DNA of 7,997 nt from Elusimicrobiota bacterium (GCA_016194625.1 JACQBB010000030.1:1-7997), one strand, 5' to 3'; counted from the first letter of the stretch, positions 1 through 6,962 are shown. Notes: generated by a model from the sequence alone, not told the origin. Made by a program: numbers and translations.

Positions 1-19
1 TAAGCCAAGGAGGCCGCAC

Positions 20-298
20 ATGTCGAAGAAGGAAGCCGCGAAGGACGCCGCCGAAGCCGCCAAGAAGACCACCGAGGAGCTGATCCTCGATTTCGGCAAG
101 GGCAAGTACTCCGCCATCCCGATGGCCGCGCTGTGGGCCAAGGAGCTCAAGAAGCGCGAGGAGAACCGCCACCTGACGCCCGCCGAGCTGCTCGACCTGG
201 CGCTGCGCGAGGTGCTGGGCGGCAAGGTCGGCTGGAAGGACCTGAAGAAGGTCGCCGCGGCCGTCGAGGCCGAGACCGTCGAAGCCGAGACCAAGTAA
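20..298 (+). CDS. rpoZ: Putative RNA polymerase omega subunit (divergent)
   Basis: A 92-residue protein, probably the omega subunit, which binds the beta-prime chain and helps RNA polymerase assemble. The omega-like core is about residues 27-75: a GKYSAIPMAA helix start, then WAKELKKREENR, then PAELLDLALREVLGGKV, resembling the omega pattern of a K-Y...AARRA helix followed by a P-x-x-x-ALxEIxxGKI helix. The usual Arg-rich helix is replaced by WAKELKKRE, so the match is remote. Residues 1-20 are a charged Ala/Lys helix and the tail is Ala/Glu-rich. Context supports the call, because omega genes often sit just upstream of coaBC and priA. The start has a strong AAGGAGG site at 7-13, six bases before ATG. 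The TAA at positions 1-3 may end an upstream gene (gmk would be usual), but only three bases are visible. Otherwise it is a small unknown protein. Confidence 0.62.
   Translation: MSKKEAAKDAAEAAKKTTEELILDFGKGKYSAIPMAALWAKELKKREENRHLTPAELLDLALREVLGGKVGWKDLKKVAAAVEAETVEAETK
263..292 (+). repeat. 15-bp tandem duplication in the omega-like gene tail
   Basis: Two adjacent 15-base units (263-277 and 278-292) differ at one base, GAG versus GAA, and each encodes V-E-A-E-T. They form most of the acidic C-terminal tail of the omega-like protein. This looks like a small slippage duplication in a region without structural constraint. Confidence 0.8.
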
Positions 299-302
299 GG
301 CC

Positions 303-836
303 ATGGCGAAGACGGTCCGCCGCGTCGCGCTCGGGGTCACCGGGAGCATCGCGGCGTTCAAGGCGCCGGCGATCGTGCGCGGCCTCGTCAAGAAAGGGGT
401 CGAGGTGCGCTGCGTCCTGACCCCCAACGCCGCGCACTTCGTGACGCCGCTGACGCTGGCGGCGCTCTCGAAGAACCCGGTCGCGCAGGGCATGCACGAC
501 CCGTCGCTGTGGGAGATGGCGCACCTCTCCCTGTCGGGCTGGGCGGACCTGGTGCTGGTCGCTCCCGCGACCGCCGACATCATCGCGCGCCTCGCGCACG
601 GCCGCGCCGAGGGCCTGCTCGACTCCCTGGTCCTCTCGTCGAAGGTCCCGGTGGCCGTGTGCCCGGCGATGGACGCCGAGATGTGGGAGCATCCGGCCAC
701 CCAGGCCAACGTGAAGACCGTCGCCGGCTACGGCTACAAGGTCTGGGGCCCGGCGAAGGGCGAGCTCGCCAGCGGCAAGGTCGGCTTCGGGCGCATGCTC
801 GAGCCCGACGAGATCGTCCGCCTCGCCCTGAAGTAG
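303..836 (+). CDS. coaC: Phosphopantothenoylcysteine decarboxylase (CoaC), stand-alone
   Basis: A 177-residue flavoprotein of the HFCD family. It converts 4'-phosphopantothenoylcysteine to 4'-phosphopantetheine in coenzyme A synthesis, using FMN. The N-terminal GVTGSIAAFK (11-20) is the FMN-binding start; the catalytic His is H74 in MAHLSLS; APATADIIARLAHG (87-100) is the second flavin motif. The substrate motif reads PAMDAEMW (121-128), with Asp124 where E. coli Dfp has Asn125. The clamp reads ELASGKVGFGRM (154-165), with Ser157 where E. coli has Cys158. The paired changes match a variant I recall from Bacteroidetes CoaBC, so the enzyme is probably functional. It is not fused to CoaB: TAG ends it and coaB starts two bases on. 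ATG lies four bases after the rpoZ stop with no well-spaced Shine-Dalgarno site, so coupling is likely. Confidence 0.93.
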   Translation: MAKTVRRVALGVTGSIAAFKAPAIVRGLVKKGVEVRCVLTPNAAHFVTPLTLAALSKNPVAQGMHDPSLWEMAHLSLSGWADLVLVAPATADIIARLAHGRAEGLLDSLVLSSKVPVAVCPAMDAEMWEHPATQANVKTVAGYGYKVWGPAKGELASGKVGFGRMLEPDEIVRLALK

Positions 837-838
837 CC

Positions 839-1486
839 GTGCCCGCGTCCCCCCTCCGCGGACGGCGCGTCCTCATCACCTCCGGGCCCACGCGCGAGCG
901 CCTCGACCCCGTGCGCTTCCTGACCAACGCCTCGTCCGGCGCGATGGGCTTCGCGCTCGCCGCCGCCGCGCGCGCGGCCGGCGCGCGCGTGACTGTCGTC
1001 AGCGGCCCGACCGCGCTGCCCGCGCCGCGCGGCGTGGCCGTGGTCCCGGTCGAGACCGCGCTCGAGATGCGCCGCGAGACGCTCAAGCGCTCGCGCGCCG
1101 CCGCGCTGGTGATCGGCGCCGCGGCGGTGTCCGACTGGCGCTTCGCCAAGACCTCCGCGCGCAAGATCAAGCGGGGCCCGGGGGCGGTGCGCTTGACCCT
1201 GGTGCCCAATCCCGATATCATCAAGGACGCCGCGTCGCGCCGCCGCCGGGGCCAGGTGTTCGTCGGCTTCGCGCTGGAGACGCACGACGCGGTCCGCCAC
1301 GCGCGCGCCAAGCTCGAGAAGAAGGGCCTCGACCTGGTCGTCGCCAACGGGACGGCGACCCTCGCGTCCGGCCGCGCGCGCGTCGCGCTGGTCAGCCGCG
1401 AAGGCGTGCGGCGGGTGCCGGAAGGGACGAAAGCGCGCGTCGCGCGCGCCATCCTCGCGGAAGCCGGGAGACGCCTTGAGCCGTGA
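839..1486 (+). CDS. coaB: Phosphopantothenate-cysteine ligase (CoaB), GTG start
   Basis: A 215-residue ligase that joins 4'-phosphopantothenate to cysteine using a nucleotide triphosphate, the step just before CoaC. Family motifs: ITSGPTRERLDPVRF (13-27), TNASSGAMG (29-37) with the conserved Asn at 30, GAAAVSDWR (93-101), the KIKR lysine motif (109-112), LVPNPDII (121-128) and GFALET (143-148). Two sites differ from the usual pattern: SSGKMG is SSGAMG, and the late AND motif is VANG (168-171). GTG at 839 is chosen because the core begins eight residues later and the only later in-frame candidates cut into SGPTRE. It starts two bases after the coaC stop in another frame, with no clear ribosome site, so re-initiation is likely. 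Its end overlaps the next gene by 11 bases. Confidence 0.92.
   Translation: MPASPLRGRRVLITSGPTRERLDPVRFLTNASSGAMGFALAAAARAAGARVTVVSGPTALPAPRGVAVVPVETALEMRRETLKRSRAAALVIGAAAVSDWRFAKTSARKIKRGPGAVRLTLVPNPDIIKDAASRRRRGQVFVGFALETHDAVRHARAKLEKKGLDLVVANGTATLASGRARVALVSREGVRRVPEGTKARVARAILAEAGRRLEP
1466..1470 (+). promoter_or_regulatory. Ribosome binding site supporting the TTG start of the glycosylase
   Basis: GGGAG lies inside the end of coaB, five bases before TTG at 1476. No ATG or GTG with comparable spacing lies nearby in that frame, so this site supports a TTG start that overlaps coaB. Confidence 0.6.
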
Positions 1487-2249
1487 ACTCGAAGAGCTGA
1501 AGGACCTGACGCGGGCGCTGAAGCGCCGCGTCGAGCTGTCGGACGCGTCGGACTGGGTGCCCGCCTGGGTGGACAAGGCGGCCGCCGCCGCCGCTCCGGC
1601 CCCGGCGCCGAAGCCCCTGCCGCCTCCTCCGCCGTCGGCGAAGTCCAAGGCGCAGGTGTTCGCCGCGCTGTCCGAGGAGATCAAGGCCTGCCGCGCCTGT
1701 CCGCTGGGCGAGTCCCGCATCCAGGCGGTCCCCGGCGTCGGCTCGCACGACGCGCAGGTGATGTTCGTCGGCGAGGGCCCGGGCTTCGACGAGGACCACA
1801 AGGGCGAGCCGTTCGTCGGCCGCTCCGGCCAGTTGCTCGACAAGATCATGGAGTCGATCGGCCTGTCGCGCGCGACCGTGTACATCGCCAACATCGTGAA
1901 GTGCCATCCGATGGTGGACCCCTCGGACCCCGAGAAGCGCGGCAACGACCGCCCGCCGTCGCCCGAGGAGATCGCCGCCTGCCGCGGCTGGCTCGACACG
2001 CAGATCCGCACGATCGCGCCGCGCTTCATCGTCACGCTGGGCGCGGTGCCCGCGCGCGTCCTGCTCGGCGACGCGACGCCGATCACGAAGGTCCGCGGCC
2101 GCTGGCGCGAGTACGACCCGGGCGAGGGCGCGCCGAAGGTGCGCCTGATGCCGACCTTCCACCCGGCGGCGCTGCTGCGCAACCCGGACCTGAAGCGCGA
2201 CGTCTGGACGGACATGAAGAACCTTCGAGAGGAGCTTTCCAAGCCATGA
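1476..2249 (+). CDS. Family 4 (iron-sulfur) uracil-DNA glycosylase
   Basis: A 257-residue glycosylase of the UDG superfamily, family 4, which removes uracil from DNA after cytosine deamination or dUTP misincorporation. Four cysteines are placed as expected for a 4Fe-4S cluster: C72 and C75 (CRACPLG), C143 (KCHP) and C169 (AACRGW). Motif 1 is GEGPGFDEDHKGEPFVGRSG (99-118), and the catalytic-loop motif is HPAALLR (229-235). Residues 1-31 form a charged helix, followed by an Ala/Pro linker at about 35-53 ending in a run of prolines, which makes the protein longer than the usual 190-230 residues. Between C143 and C169 the loop is about nine residues longer than the common KCRPPxNRxP form. The start is TTG at 1476. 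The last four bases overlap the next gene as ATGA. Closely related SPO1 polymerase-like proteins share this fold. Confidence 0.9.
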   Translation: MSRELEELKDLTRALKRRVELSDASDWVPAWVDKAAAAAAPAPAPKPLPPPPPSAKSKAQVFAALSEEIKACRACPLGESRIQAVPGVGSHDAQVMFVGEGPGFDEDHKGEPFVGRSGQLLDKIMESIGLSRATVYIANIVKCHPMVDPSDPEKRGNDRPPSPEEIAACRGWLDTQIRTIAPRFIVTLGAVPARVLLGDATPITKVRGRWREYDPGEGAPKVRLMPTFHPAALLRNPDLKRDVWTDMKNLREELSKP

Positions 2250-2953
2250 GCAAGCCCGACCACCGGCCCCACAAGTCCGACCGCGACGTCCTCGACGACC
2301 TCGGCGACCTCATCGGCGAGAGCGTCAAGAAGGGACGCGCGAAGCTCGAGGAGCTGATCGAGGAGGGCAAGAAGGAGAAGAAGGCCAAGGGCGAGGACGA
2401 CGACGATTTCCTCGGCTACCTGCGCGCGTTCCTGGACGACCGCTCGGTCGCCTCGGTGACGCCGTCGAGCAAGTTCCTGGTGGACCGGGTCATCAAGGCG
2501 ATGAACCTGGCCGAGGCGAAGGTCATCGTCGAGTACGGCGCCGCGCAGGGCGTGATGACGCGCCGCATCCTGGAGAAGATGCGCCCCGACGCGAAGCTGG
2601 TCGCCATCGAGTTCAACAAGAAGCTGTACGACGAGCTGGCCGAGCGCGTGAAGGACCCGCGCCTGATCGCCGTCCACGGAGACGTGCGCGAGATCGAGAA
2701 GATCCTGGCGGCTCACGGCCTGTCGAAGGCCGACACCATCATCTCGGGCGTGCCGTTCGCGTTCTTCTCGAACCGCGGCCGCCACGAGCTGCTGAAGACG
2801 ACCTCCGACATCCTGAACCCCGGCGGCCGCTTCGTGCCCTACCAGGTCACGACGCACCTGATCCCGCTGCTCAAGGACTACTTCTCCGACGTGGACACGC
2901 AGTTCGAGGTGCGCAACATCCCCCCGCACTTCGTGTTCACCGCGCTGAAGTAA
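2246..2953 (+). CDS. PmtA-like class I SAM-dependent methyltransferase
   Basis: A 235-residue Rossmann-fold methyltransferase, closest by motif layout to the phospholipid N-methyltransferase (PmtA-like) group, which methylates phosphatidylethanolamine toward phosphatidylcholine. FLRAFLDD-like text followed by SVASVTPSSKFL (68-78) matches the family opening with its APSS motif. SAM motif I is VIVEYGAAQG (93-102), motif II AIEFN (120-124), the acidic site GD (145-146), the family SGVPF (168-172 area) and PGG (192-194). Motif I is unusual: G-A-A-Q-G instead of G-x-G-T-G. Residues 1-54 are highly charged, probably a helix or coiled coil that could lie on a membrane or bind a partner. ATG at 2246 overlaps the glycosylase stop; GGAG at 2231-2234 may serve as the ribosome site. 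The substrate is not proven; an rRNA adenine methyltransferase is less likely because the NLPY-type motif is absent. Confidence 0.72.
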   Translation: MSKPDHRPHKSDRDVLDDLGDLIGESVKKGRAKLEELIEEGKKEKKAKGEDDDDFLGYLRAFLDDRSVASVTPSSKFLVDRVIKAMNLAEAKVIVEYGAAQGVMTRRILEKMRPDAKLVAIEFNKKLYDELAERVKDPRLIAVHGDVREIEKILAAHGLSKADTIISGVPFAFFSNRGRHELLKTTSDILNPGGRFVPYQVTTHLIPLLKDYFSDVDTQFEVRNIPPHFVFTALK

Positions 2954-2966
2954 GGGCTCCGGGCCC

Positions 2967-4955
2967 ATGCGCATCGCCGAGGTCGCGTTCCCGGTCCCCT
3001 TGCCCAAGGGCTTCCACTACCGGGTCCCCGACGGCCTGGCGGTCTCCGTCGGGCAGCGCGTGCGCGCGTCGTTCGGGCCGCGGCGGACCGTCGGCACGGT
3101 GCTGTCGGTGTTCGACGGCGAGCCGACGCGCCCGCTGAAGCCCCTCGACGGCGTGCTGGACCCCGAGCCCGCGCTCTCGCCGGAGGGCGTGGAGGCGGCG
3201 CGCTTCATGGCCAAGCGCTTCGGCGCGTCCATCGGCGAGTGCGTGAAGGCGCTGCTGCCGCCGTACGTGAAGTCGCTGTCCGAGCCCGCTCCGGTCGCGG
3301 CGCTGCCGCCGCGCGCGCACGCGCCCAAGCCGTTCGAGCTGACGCTCGGCCAGGCGCACGCGCTCGAGCGCCTGCGGGCGCTGCTGACGGAGAAGAAGGC
3401 CGCGCGCGTGCTGCTGTTCGGCGTGCCCGCGTCGGGCAAGACCGAGGTGTACCTGCGCCTGATCCGCCAGGCGATCGCGGAGGGCGGCCAGGCGCTGTTC
3501 CTCCTGCCCGAGATCGCGCTGACGCGGCCGTTCTTCGACGAGTTCTCCGCGGGCCTGGGCGCGCCGGTCGCGCTGTGGCACAGCGGCCTGACCCTGCGCG
3601 AGCGGCGGCTGACCTGGCTGGCGGTCAAGCGCGGCGACGTGAAGGTCGTCGTCGGCGCGCGCTCGGCGGCGCTCCTGCCGTTCAAGGACCTGCGCCTGGC
3701 GGTCCTCGACGAGGAGCAGGACGAGTCGTTCAAGCAGGACGGCGCGGCGCCGTTCTACCACGCGCGCGAGCTGGCGCTGGCGCGCGCGCAGTCCTTCGGC
3801 GCGCTCGCGGTGCTGGGCTCGGCGACGCCGTCGCTCGAGGCGTGGGACCTGGCGCGCCGCGGCGAGGCCGAGCTGCTGGCGATGCCGGAGCGCGTCTCCC
3901 GCGTCGAGGCGCCGAGCGTGCGCGTGATCCCGCTGCCGGGGTTCGGGGAGGTGCTCTCCGAAGAGCTCCTGATGAAGATGCGCGACCGCCTGGCGAAGGG
4001 CGAGCAGACCATCCTCCTCGTCAACCGCCGCGGCTTCGCGACCCTCACGATGTGCCACAAGTGCCGCTGGATCGACCGCTGCCCCGACTGCGGCGTCGCC
4101 AAGATCTGCCACCAGGCCGAGCCGGGCGCCGACGGCAAGCCCGCCTGGACCCTCATCTGCCACCACTGCGGCAAGACCTGGCCGCCGCCGGACCGCTGCG
4201 GCAAGTGCGGCGAGGCCTCGGTGCGCGTGTCGGGCGTGGGCACGCAGAAGGTCGCCGCCGAGGTGAAGCGCCGGCTCGCGGGCGCGCGCGTCCTGCGCAT
4301 GGACCGCGACACCGTCTCCAAGGAGCGCCGCGCCGAGGAGACCGTGTACGACAAGTTCCGCGCCCGCCAGGCCGACGTGCTGGTGGGCACCAAGCTGGTC
4401 GCCAAGAGCTTCCACTTCCCCGACGTGACCTTGGTCGGCGTGGTGGACGCCGACACGATGCTGCACATGCCCGACTTCCGCGCCTCCGAGCGCACCCTGC
4501 AGATGCTCGCGCAGGTCGCCGGCCGCTCCGGCCGCGCCGACAAGCCCGGCGAGGTCGTCCTGCAGACCCTGTCGCCCGACCACGAGGCCATCCGCGGCGC
4601 CGCCGACGGCGACTACGCCGCCTGGGCCGACGCCGAGCTGGAGGCCCGCCGCGAGCTGCGCTACCCCCCCGCGCAGTCGCTGGTGCGCGCGGTGCTGGCC
4701 GGCAAGGACGAGGCCCGCGTGGTCGAGGCCGCCAAGGCGCTGGCGAGCCGGCTCGCCGACGAGCTCGGCCTTGAGGCCGAGGTGGTCGGCCCCGCGCCCG
4801 CGCTCCTGCGCGAGGTGCGCGGCAAGTTCCGCCACCACCTGCTGATCAAGCTGGCGCCCGAGCGCGTCGAGGCCTTGCTCGCGTCCGCCCGCTCCAAGGC
4901 CCAGCCCTCGGGCGTCCGGTTGTCCCTCGACGTCGACCCCTACGACATGTTCTGA
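2967..4955 (+). CDS. priA: Primosomal protein N' / replication restart helicase PriA
   Basis: A 662-residue superfamily 2 helicase that reloads the replisome at stalled forks and recombination intermediates. The N-terminal DNA-binding domain opens with the typical VAFPVPLPKGFHYRVP (6-21), which fixes the start. Helicase motifs: Walker A GVPASGKTE (152-160), motif II DEEQ (248-251), SATPS (285-289), GVGTQ (423-427), and QVAGRSGR (516-523). Zinc cysteines lie at 363, 366, 372, 375, 398, 401, 411 and 414, with an extra Cys381. It ends in DVDPYDMF. Differences from the common pattern: DEEQ for DEEH, TKLVAKSFHF (475-484) for the usual GT-x-M-x-x-KG-x-x-F, and about eight extra residues between C375 and C398 compared with E. 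coli as I recall it. It is somewhat shorter than the E. coli enzyme, which has about 730 residues. An AAGGG at 2952-2956 overlaps the previous stop. It is the last gene of the first operon. Confidence 0.96.
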   Translation: MRIAEVAFPVPLPKGFHYRVPDGLAVSVGQRVRASFGPRRTVGTVLSVFDGEPTRPLKPLDGVLDPEPALSPEGVEAARFMAKRFGASIGECVKALLPPYVKSLSEPAPVAALPPRAHAPKPFELTLGQAHALERLRALLTEKKAARVLLFGVPASGKTEVYLRLIRQAIAEGGQALFLLPEIALTRPFFDEFSAGLGAPVALWHSGLTLRERRLTWLAVKRGDVKVVVGARSAALLPFKDLRLAVLDEEQDESFKQDGAAPFYHARELALARAQSFGALAVLGSATPSLEAWDLARRGEAELLAMPERVSRVEAPSVRVIPLPGFGEVLSEELLMKMRDRLAKGEQTILLVNRRGFATLTMCHKCRWIDRCPDCGVAKICHQAEPGADGKPAWTLICHHCGKTWPPPDRCGKCGEASVRVSGVGTQKVAAEVKRRLAGARVLRMDRDTVSKERRAEETVYDKFRARQADVLVGTKLVAKSFHFPDVTLVGVVDADTMLHMPDFRASERTLQMLAQVAGRSGRADKPGEVVLQTLSPDHEAIRGAADGDYAAWADAELEARRELRYPPAQSLVRAVLAGKDEARVVEAAKALASRLADELGLEAEVVGPAPALLREVRGKFRHHLLIKLAPERVEALLASARSKAQPSGVRLSLDVDPYDMF

Positions 4956-4965
4956 GTCGCGGGCG

Positions 4966-4995
4966 TTGGACTCGGGCTCCCCAGCTTGGTAATAT
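4966..4995 (+). promoter_or_regulatory. Extended -10 promoter for tyrS
   Basis: TTGGAC (4966-4971, 3 of 6 matches to the -35 consensus) and TAATAT (4990-4995, 4 of 6 matches, including the key first TA and last T) are 18 bases apart. TGG directly precedes the -10, giving an extended -10. This AT-rich patch stands out sharply in very GC-rich DNA and is in the only sizeable gene gap. The predicted start of transcription is near 5002, about four bases before the tyrS ATG, so the message would be nearly leaderless. Confidence 0.5.
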
Positions 4996-5005
4996 TCCAC
5001 ATAGC

Positions 5006-6169
5006 ATGGACCTCTCAGCCCAGGTCGCCCGCCTGAAGCGCGGCACCGTCTCCCTCGTCAGCGAAGCCGAGCTCGCCAAGAAGCTGGCCTCCGGCCGCAC
5101 CCTGCGCGTCAAGCTGGGCGTGGACCCGACCTCGGCCGACCTGCATCTCGGCCATTCCGTGGTCCTGACCAAGCTGCGCCAGTTCCAGGACCTGGGCCAC
5201 ACCGCGGTCCTCATCATCGGCGATTTCACCGCTCAGGTCGGCGACCCGTCGGGCCGCGACGCGACCCGTCCGACGCTGACCGCCGAGGCCGTCGCCGCCA
5301 ACGCCAAGACCTACCAGGAGCAGGCGTTCAAGATCCTCGACGAGTCGAAGACCGAGCTGCGCTTCAACTCCGAGTGGCTCACGCCGATGATGCGCGACGG
5401 CCTGCTCGATATTTTAAAGCGCCACACGGTCCAGCAGATCCTGGCGCGCGAGGACTTCAAGAAACGGATCGCCGAGAACTCCCCGCTCACTTTGCTCGAG
5501 ATCATGTACCCGATCCTGCAGGGCTACGACTCCGTCGCCGTGAAGGCCGACGTGGAGCTGGGCGGCAACGACCAGCTGACCAACCTGCTGATGGGCCGCA
5601 AGATGCAGGCCGACGTCGGCCAGGAGGCGCAGGTCGCGCTGACCGTGCCGCTGCTGGTGGGCTTGGACGGCGTCAAGAAGATGTCCAAGTCCTACGGCAA
5701 CTACATCGCGCTCAACGACGAGCCCAACGACGTCTTCGGCAAGGCGATGCGCGTCTCCGACGAGCTGATGCTGCAGTACTACGAGCTGCTCACGGACCTG
5801 GACCTGGACGGCGTCAAGGCCGAGCACCCGATGAAGGCCAAGAAGGCGCTCGCGCGCCTGCTCACCGCGCGCTTCCACGGCGAGGCCGCCGGCGACGCCG
5901 CGCTCAAGTATTTCGAGGACACCTTCTCCAAGAAGGAGCTCCCCAAGGACCTGCGCGTCGAGCGCGTGGCCTCCGGCCTGCCGCTGGCGAAGATCATCGT
6001 GGCCGCGGGCGGCGCCAAGTCGCTCGGCGAGGCGCGCCGCCTGATCCTTCAGGGCGGCGTGCAGATCGACGGCGCGAAGGCGACGGCGGACGCGCCGGTG
6101 ACGGCGCCCGCGTCGTTCACGCTCAAGATGGGCAAGCACCAGTTCGTCCGGATCGAGTTGACCGCCTAA
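5006..6169 (+). CDS. tyrS: Tyrosyl-tRNA synthetase
   Basis: A 387-residue class I synthetase that charges tRNA-Tyr in the cytoplasm. The Rossmann domain has RVKLGVDPTSADLHLGH (34-50), with HLGH as the HIGH motif (47-50), then GDFTAQVGDPSGR (72-84). KKMSKSYGN carries the KMSKS loop (225-229). After a helical region, residues from about 325 form an S4 RNA-binding domain (LPLAKIIVAAGGAKSLGEARRL area, then GGVQIDG). Length and the opening LKRGTVSLVSEAEL fit the TyrRS branch with a short N-terminus, supporting ATG at 5006. No Shine-Dalgarno sequence precedes it; the promoter lies almost on top of the start. A short AT-rich stretch at 5408-5419 encodes D-I-L-K with a TTA leucine codon (L137), the only TTA I noticed on the + strand. 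The next gene follows after ten bases. Confidence 0.97.
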   Translation: MDLSAQVARLKRGTVSLVSEAELAKKLASGRTLRVKLGVDPTSADLHLGHSVVLTKLRQFQDLGHTAVLIIGDFTAQVGDPSGRDATRPTLTAEAVAANAKTYQEQAFKILDESKTELRFNSEWLTPMMRDGLLDILKRHTVQQILAREDFKKRIAENSPLTLLEIMYPILQGYDSVAVKADVELGGNDQLTNLLMGRKMQADVGQEAQVALTVPLLVGLDGVKKMSKSYGNYIALNDEPNDVFGKAMRVSDELMLQYYELLTDLDLDGVKAEHPMKAKKALARLLTARFHGEAAGDAALKYFEDTFSKKELPKDLRVERVASGLPLAKIIVAAGGAKSLGEARRLILQGGVQIDGAKATADAPVTAPASFTLKMGKHQFVRIELTA

Positions 6170-6179
6170 GGAGACCCCG

Positions 6180-6958
6180 ATGACCCTGCTCCTCGCCGTC
6201 CTGCTCGCCGCGGCTCCGGCCCGCGCGCAGGACGCCGACGACTCGCGGTGGGACGCGCGCCTGACCGCCGTGACCGGCGAGGTCGCGGTGCATCCCGGCG
6301 ACGGCTCCGAGGAGACCGCGGGGGCCGCCGACATGCGGCTCGAGCAGGGCGACCGGATCGTCACCGCGGCCGGCGCCGAGGCCGAGATCGCCCTCGACGA
6401 CGGCAGCCTGATCACGGTCCGCGAGAACTCCGACTTCAAGCTGGAGGACACGCACAAGGACCGCTCCTCGTTCACGCTGGCGCTGGGCTCCCTCCTCGCG
6501 AAGATCCAGAAGCTGGGCGGGCAGGAGTTGAAGGTCCGCACCCCGACCGCGGTCGCGGCGGTGCGCGGCACCGAGTTCGGCGTGGACGTGGAGGGCGAGG
6601 AGAGCCACGTCGGCGTGTTCGACGAGGGCCGCGTCGAGGTCGAAGGCTCCGGGACGACCGAGGTCCTGACCCCGAACCAGGAGACCTCGGTCCGGCGCGG
6701 CCAGGCGCCGCGCAAGGCGATGGCGCTCAAGCGCTTCGTCGTCCACCGCAAGCGCATGCAGGCCCAGCTGCGCCGCCTGCGCGTGATCCGCAAGGACTGG
6801 AAGCGCCTGCCGCCCGACCAGCGCCGCGAGGCGCGCCAGAAGGCGTTCGAGCGCATGCGCGACCTGCGCCGCAAGCTCCGCCAGGAGCGCCGCGGCCAGC
6901 GCGGCGAGCGCCGCGAGGGCGGCCCGCGCCGCAAGCCGCCGCGCCGAGGAGACCGCCG

Positions 6959-6962
<4 letters not shown>
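6180..6962 (+). CDS. Exported FecR-domain protein with Arg/Lys-rich tail
   Basis: A 260-residue protein with a FecR domain, a beta-rich module seen in surface or periplasmic proteins of unclear role; it is not evidence of iron regulation here. Residues 1-16 are a short hydrophobic signal peptide ending PARA, with likely cleavage before Q17; no positive residue precedes the hydrophobic core, which is atypical. The FecR core spans about 28-172: [27 protein letters not shown], then the hallmark [19 protein letters not shown] (119-137) and VFDEGRVEV. The mature domain is acidic. From about 171 the protein becomes extremely basic: I count about 38 Lys/Arg in the last 90 residues, with helix-forming stretches to about 235, then a disordered Gly/Arg/Pro end. 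It has a strong AAGGAG (6168-6173), six bases from ATG. The stop overlaps the mutase start as ATGA. Confidence 0.85.

Noticed and set aside
303..1486. A frameshifted coaBC pseudogene
   Set aside because: Both halves keep full catalytic cores and natural domain borders, and the GTG restart is well placed; separate CoaC and CoaB proteins are known.
2246..2953. KsgA-like rRNA adenine dimethyltransferase
   Set aside because: The NLPY-type motif and C-terminal helical domain are missing; SGVPF and the APSS-like opening fit the PmtA group better.
734..3007. Very long minus-strand open frame across coaB, the glycosylase and the methyltransferase
   Set aside because: It mirrors conserved plus-strand genes, has low-complexity Arg/Ala/Gly translation and no recognisable motif. 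High GC makes stop codons rare on the opposite strand.
4954..4973. Inverted repeat GAGTC...GACTC after priA as a terminator
   Set aside because: The stem is only five bases with a ten-base loop, has no T run, and overlaps the proposed -35 element.
2937..5000. Minus-strand frame opposite priA
   Set aside because: It is an antisense shadow of a clear PriA with all helicase motifs; its translation is repetitive His/Arg/Leu/Gly text.
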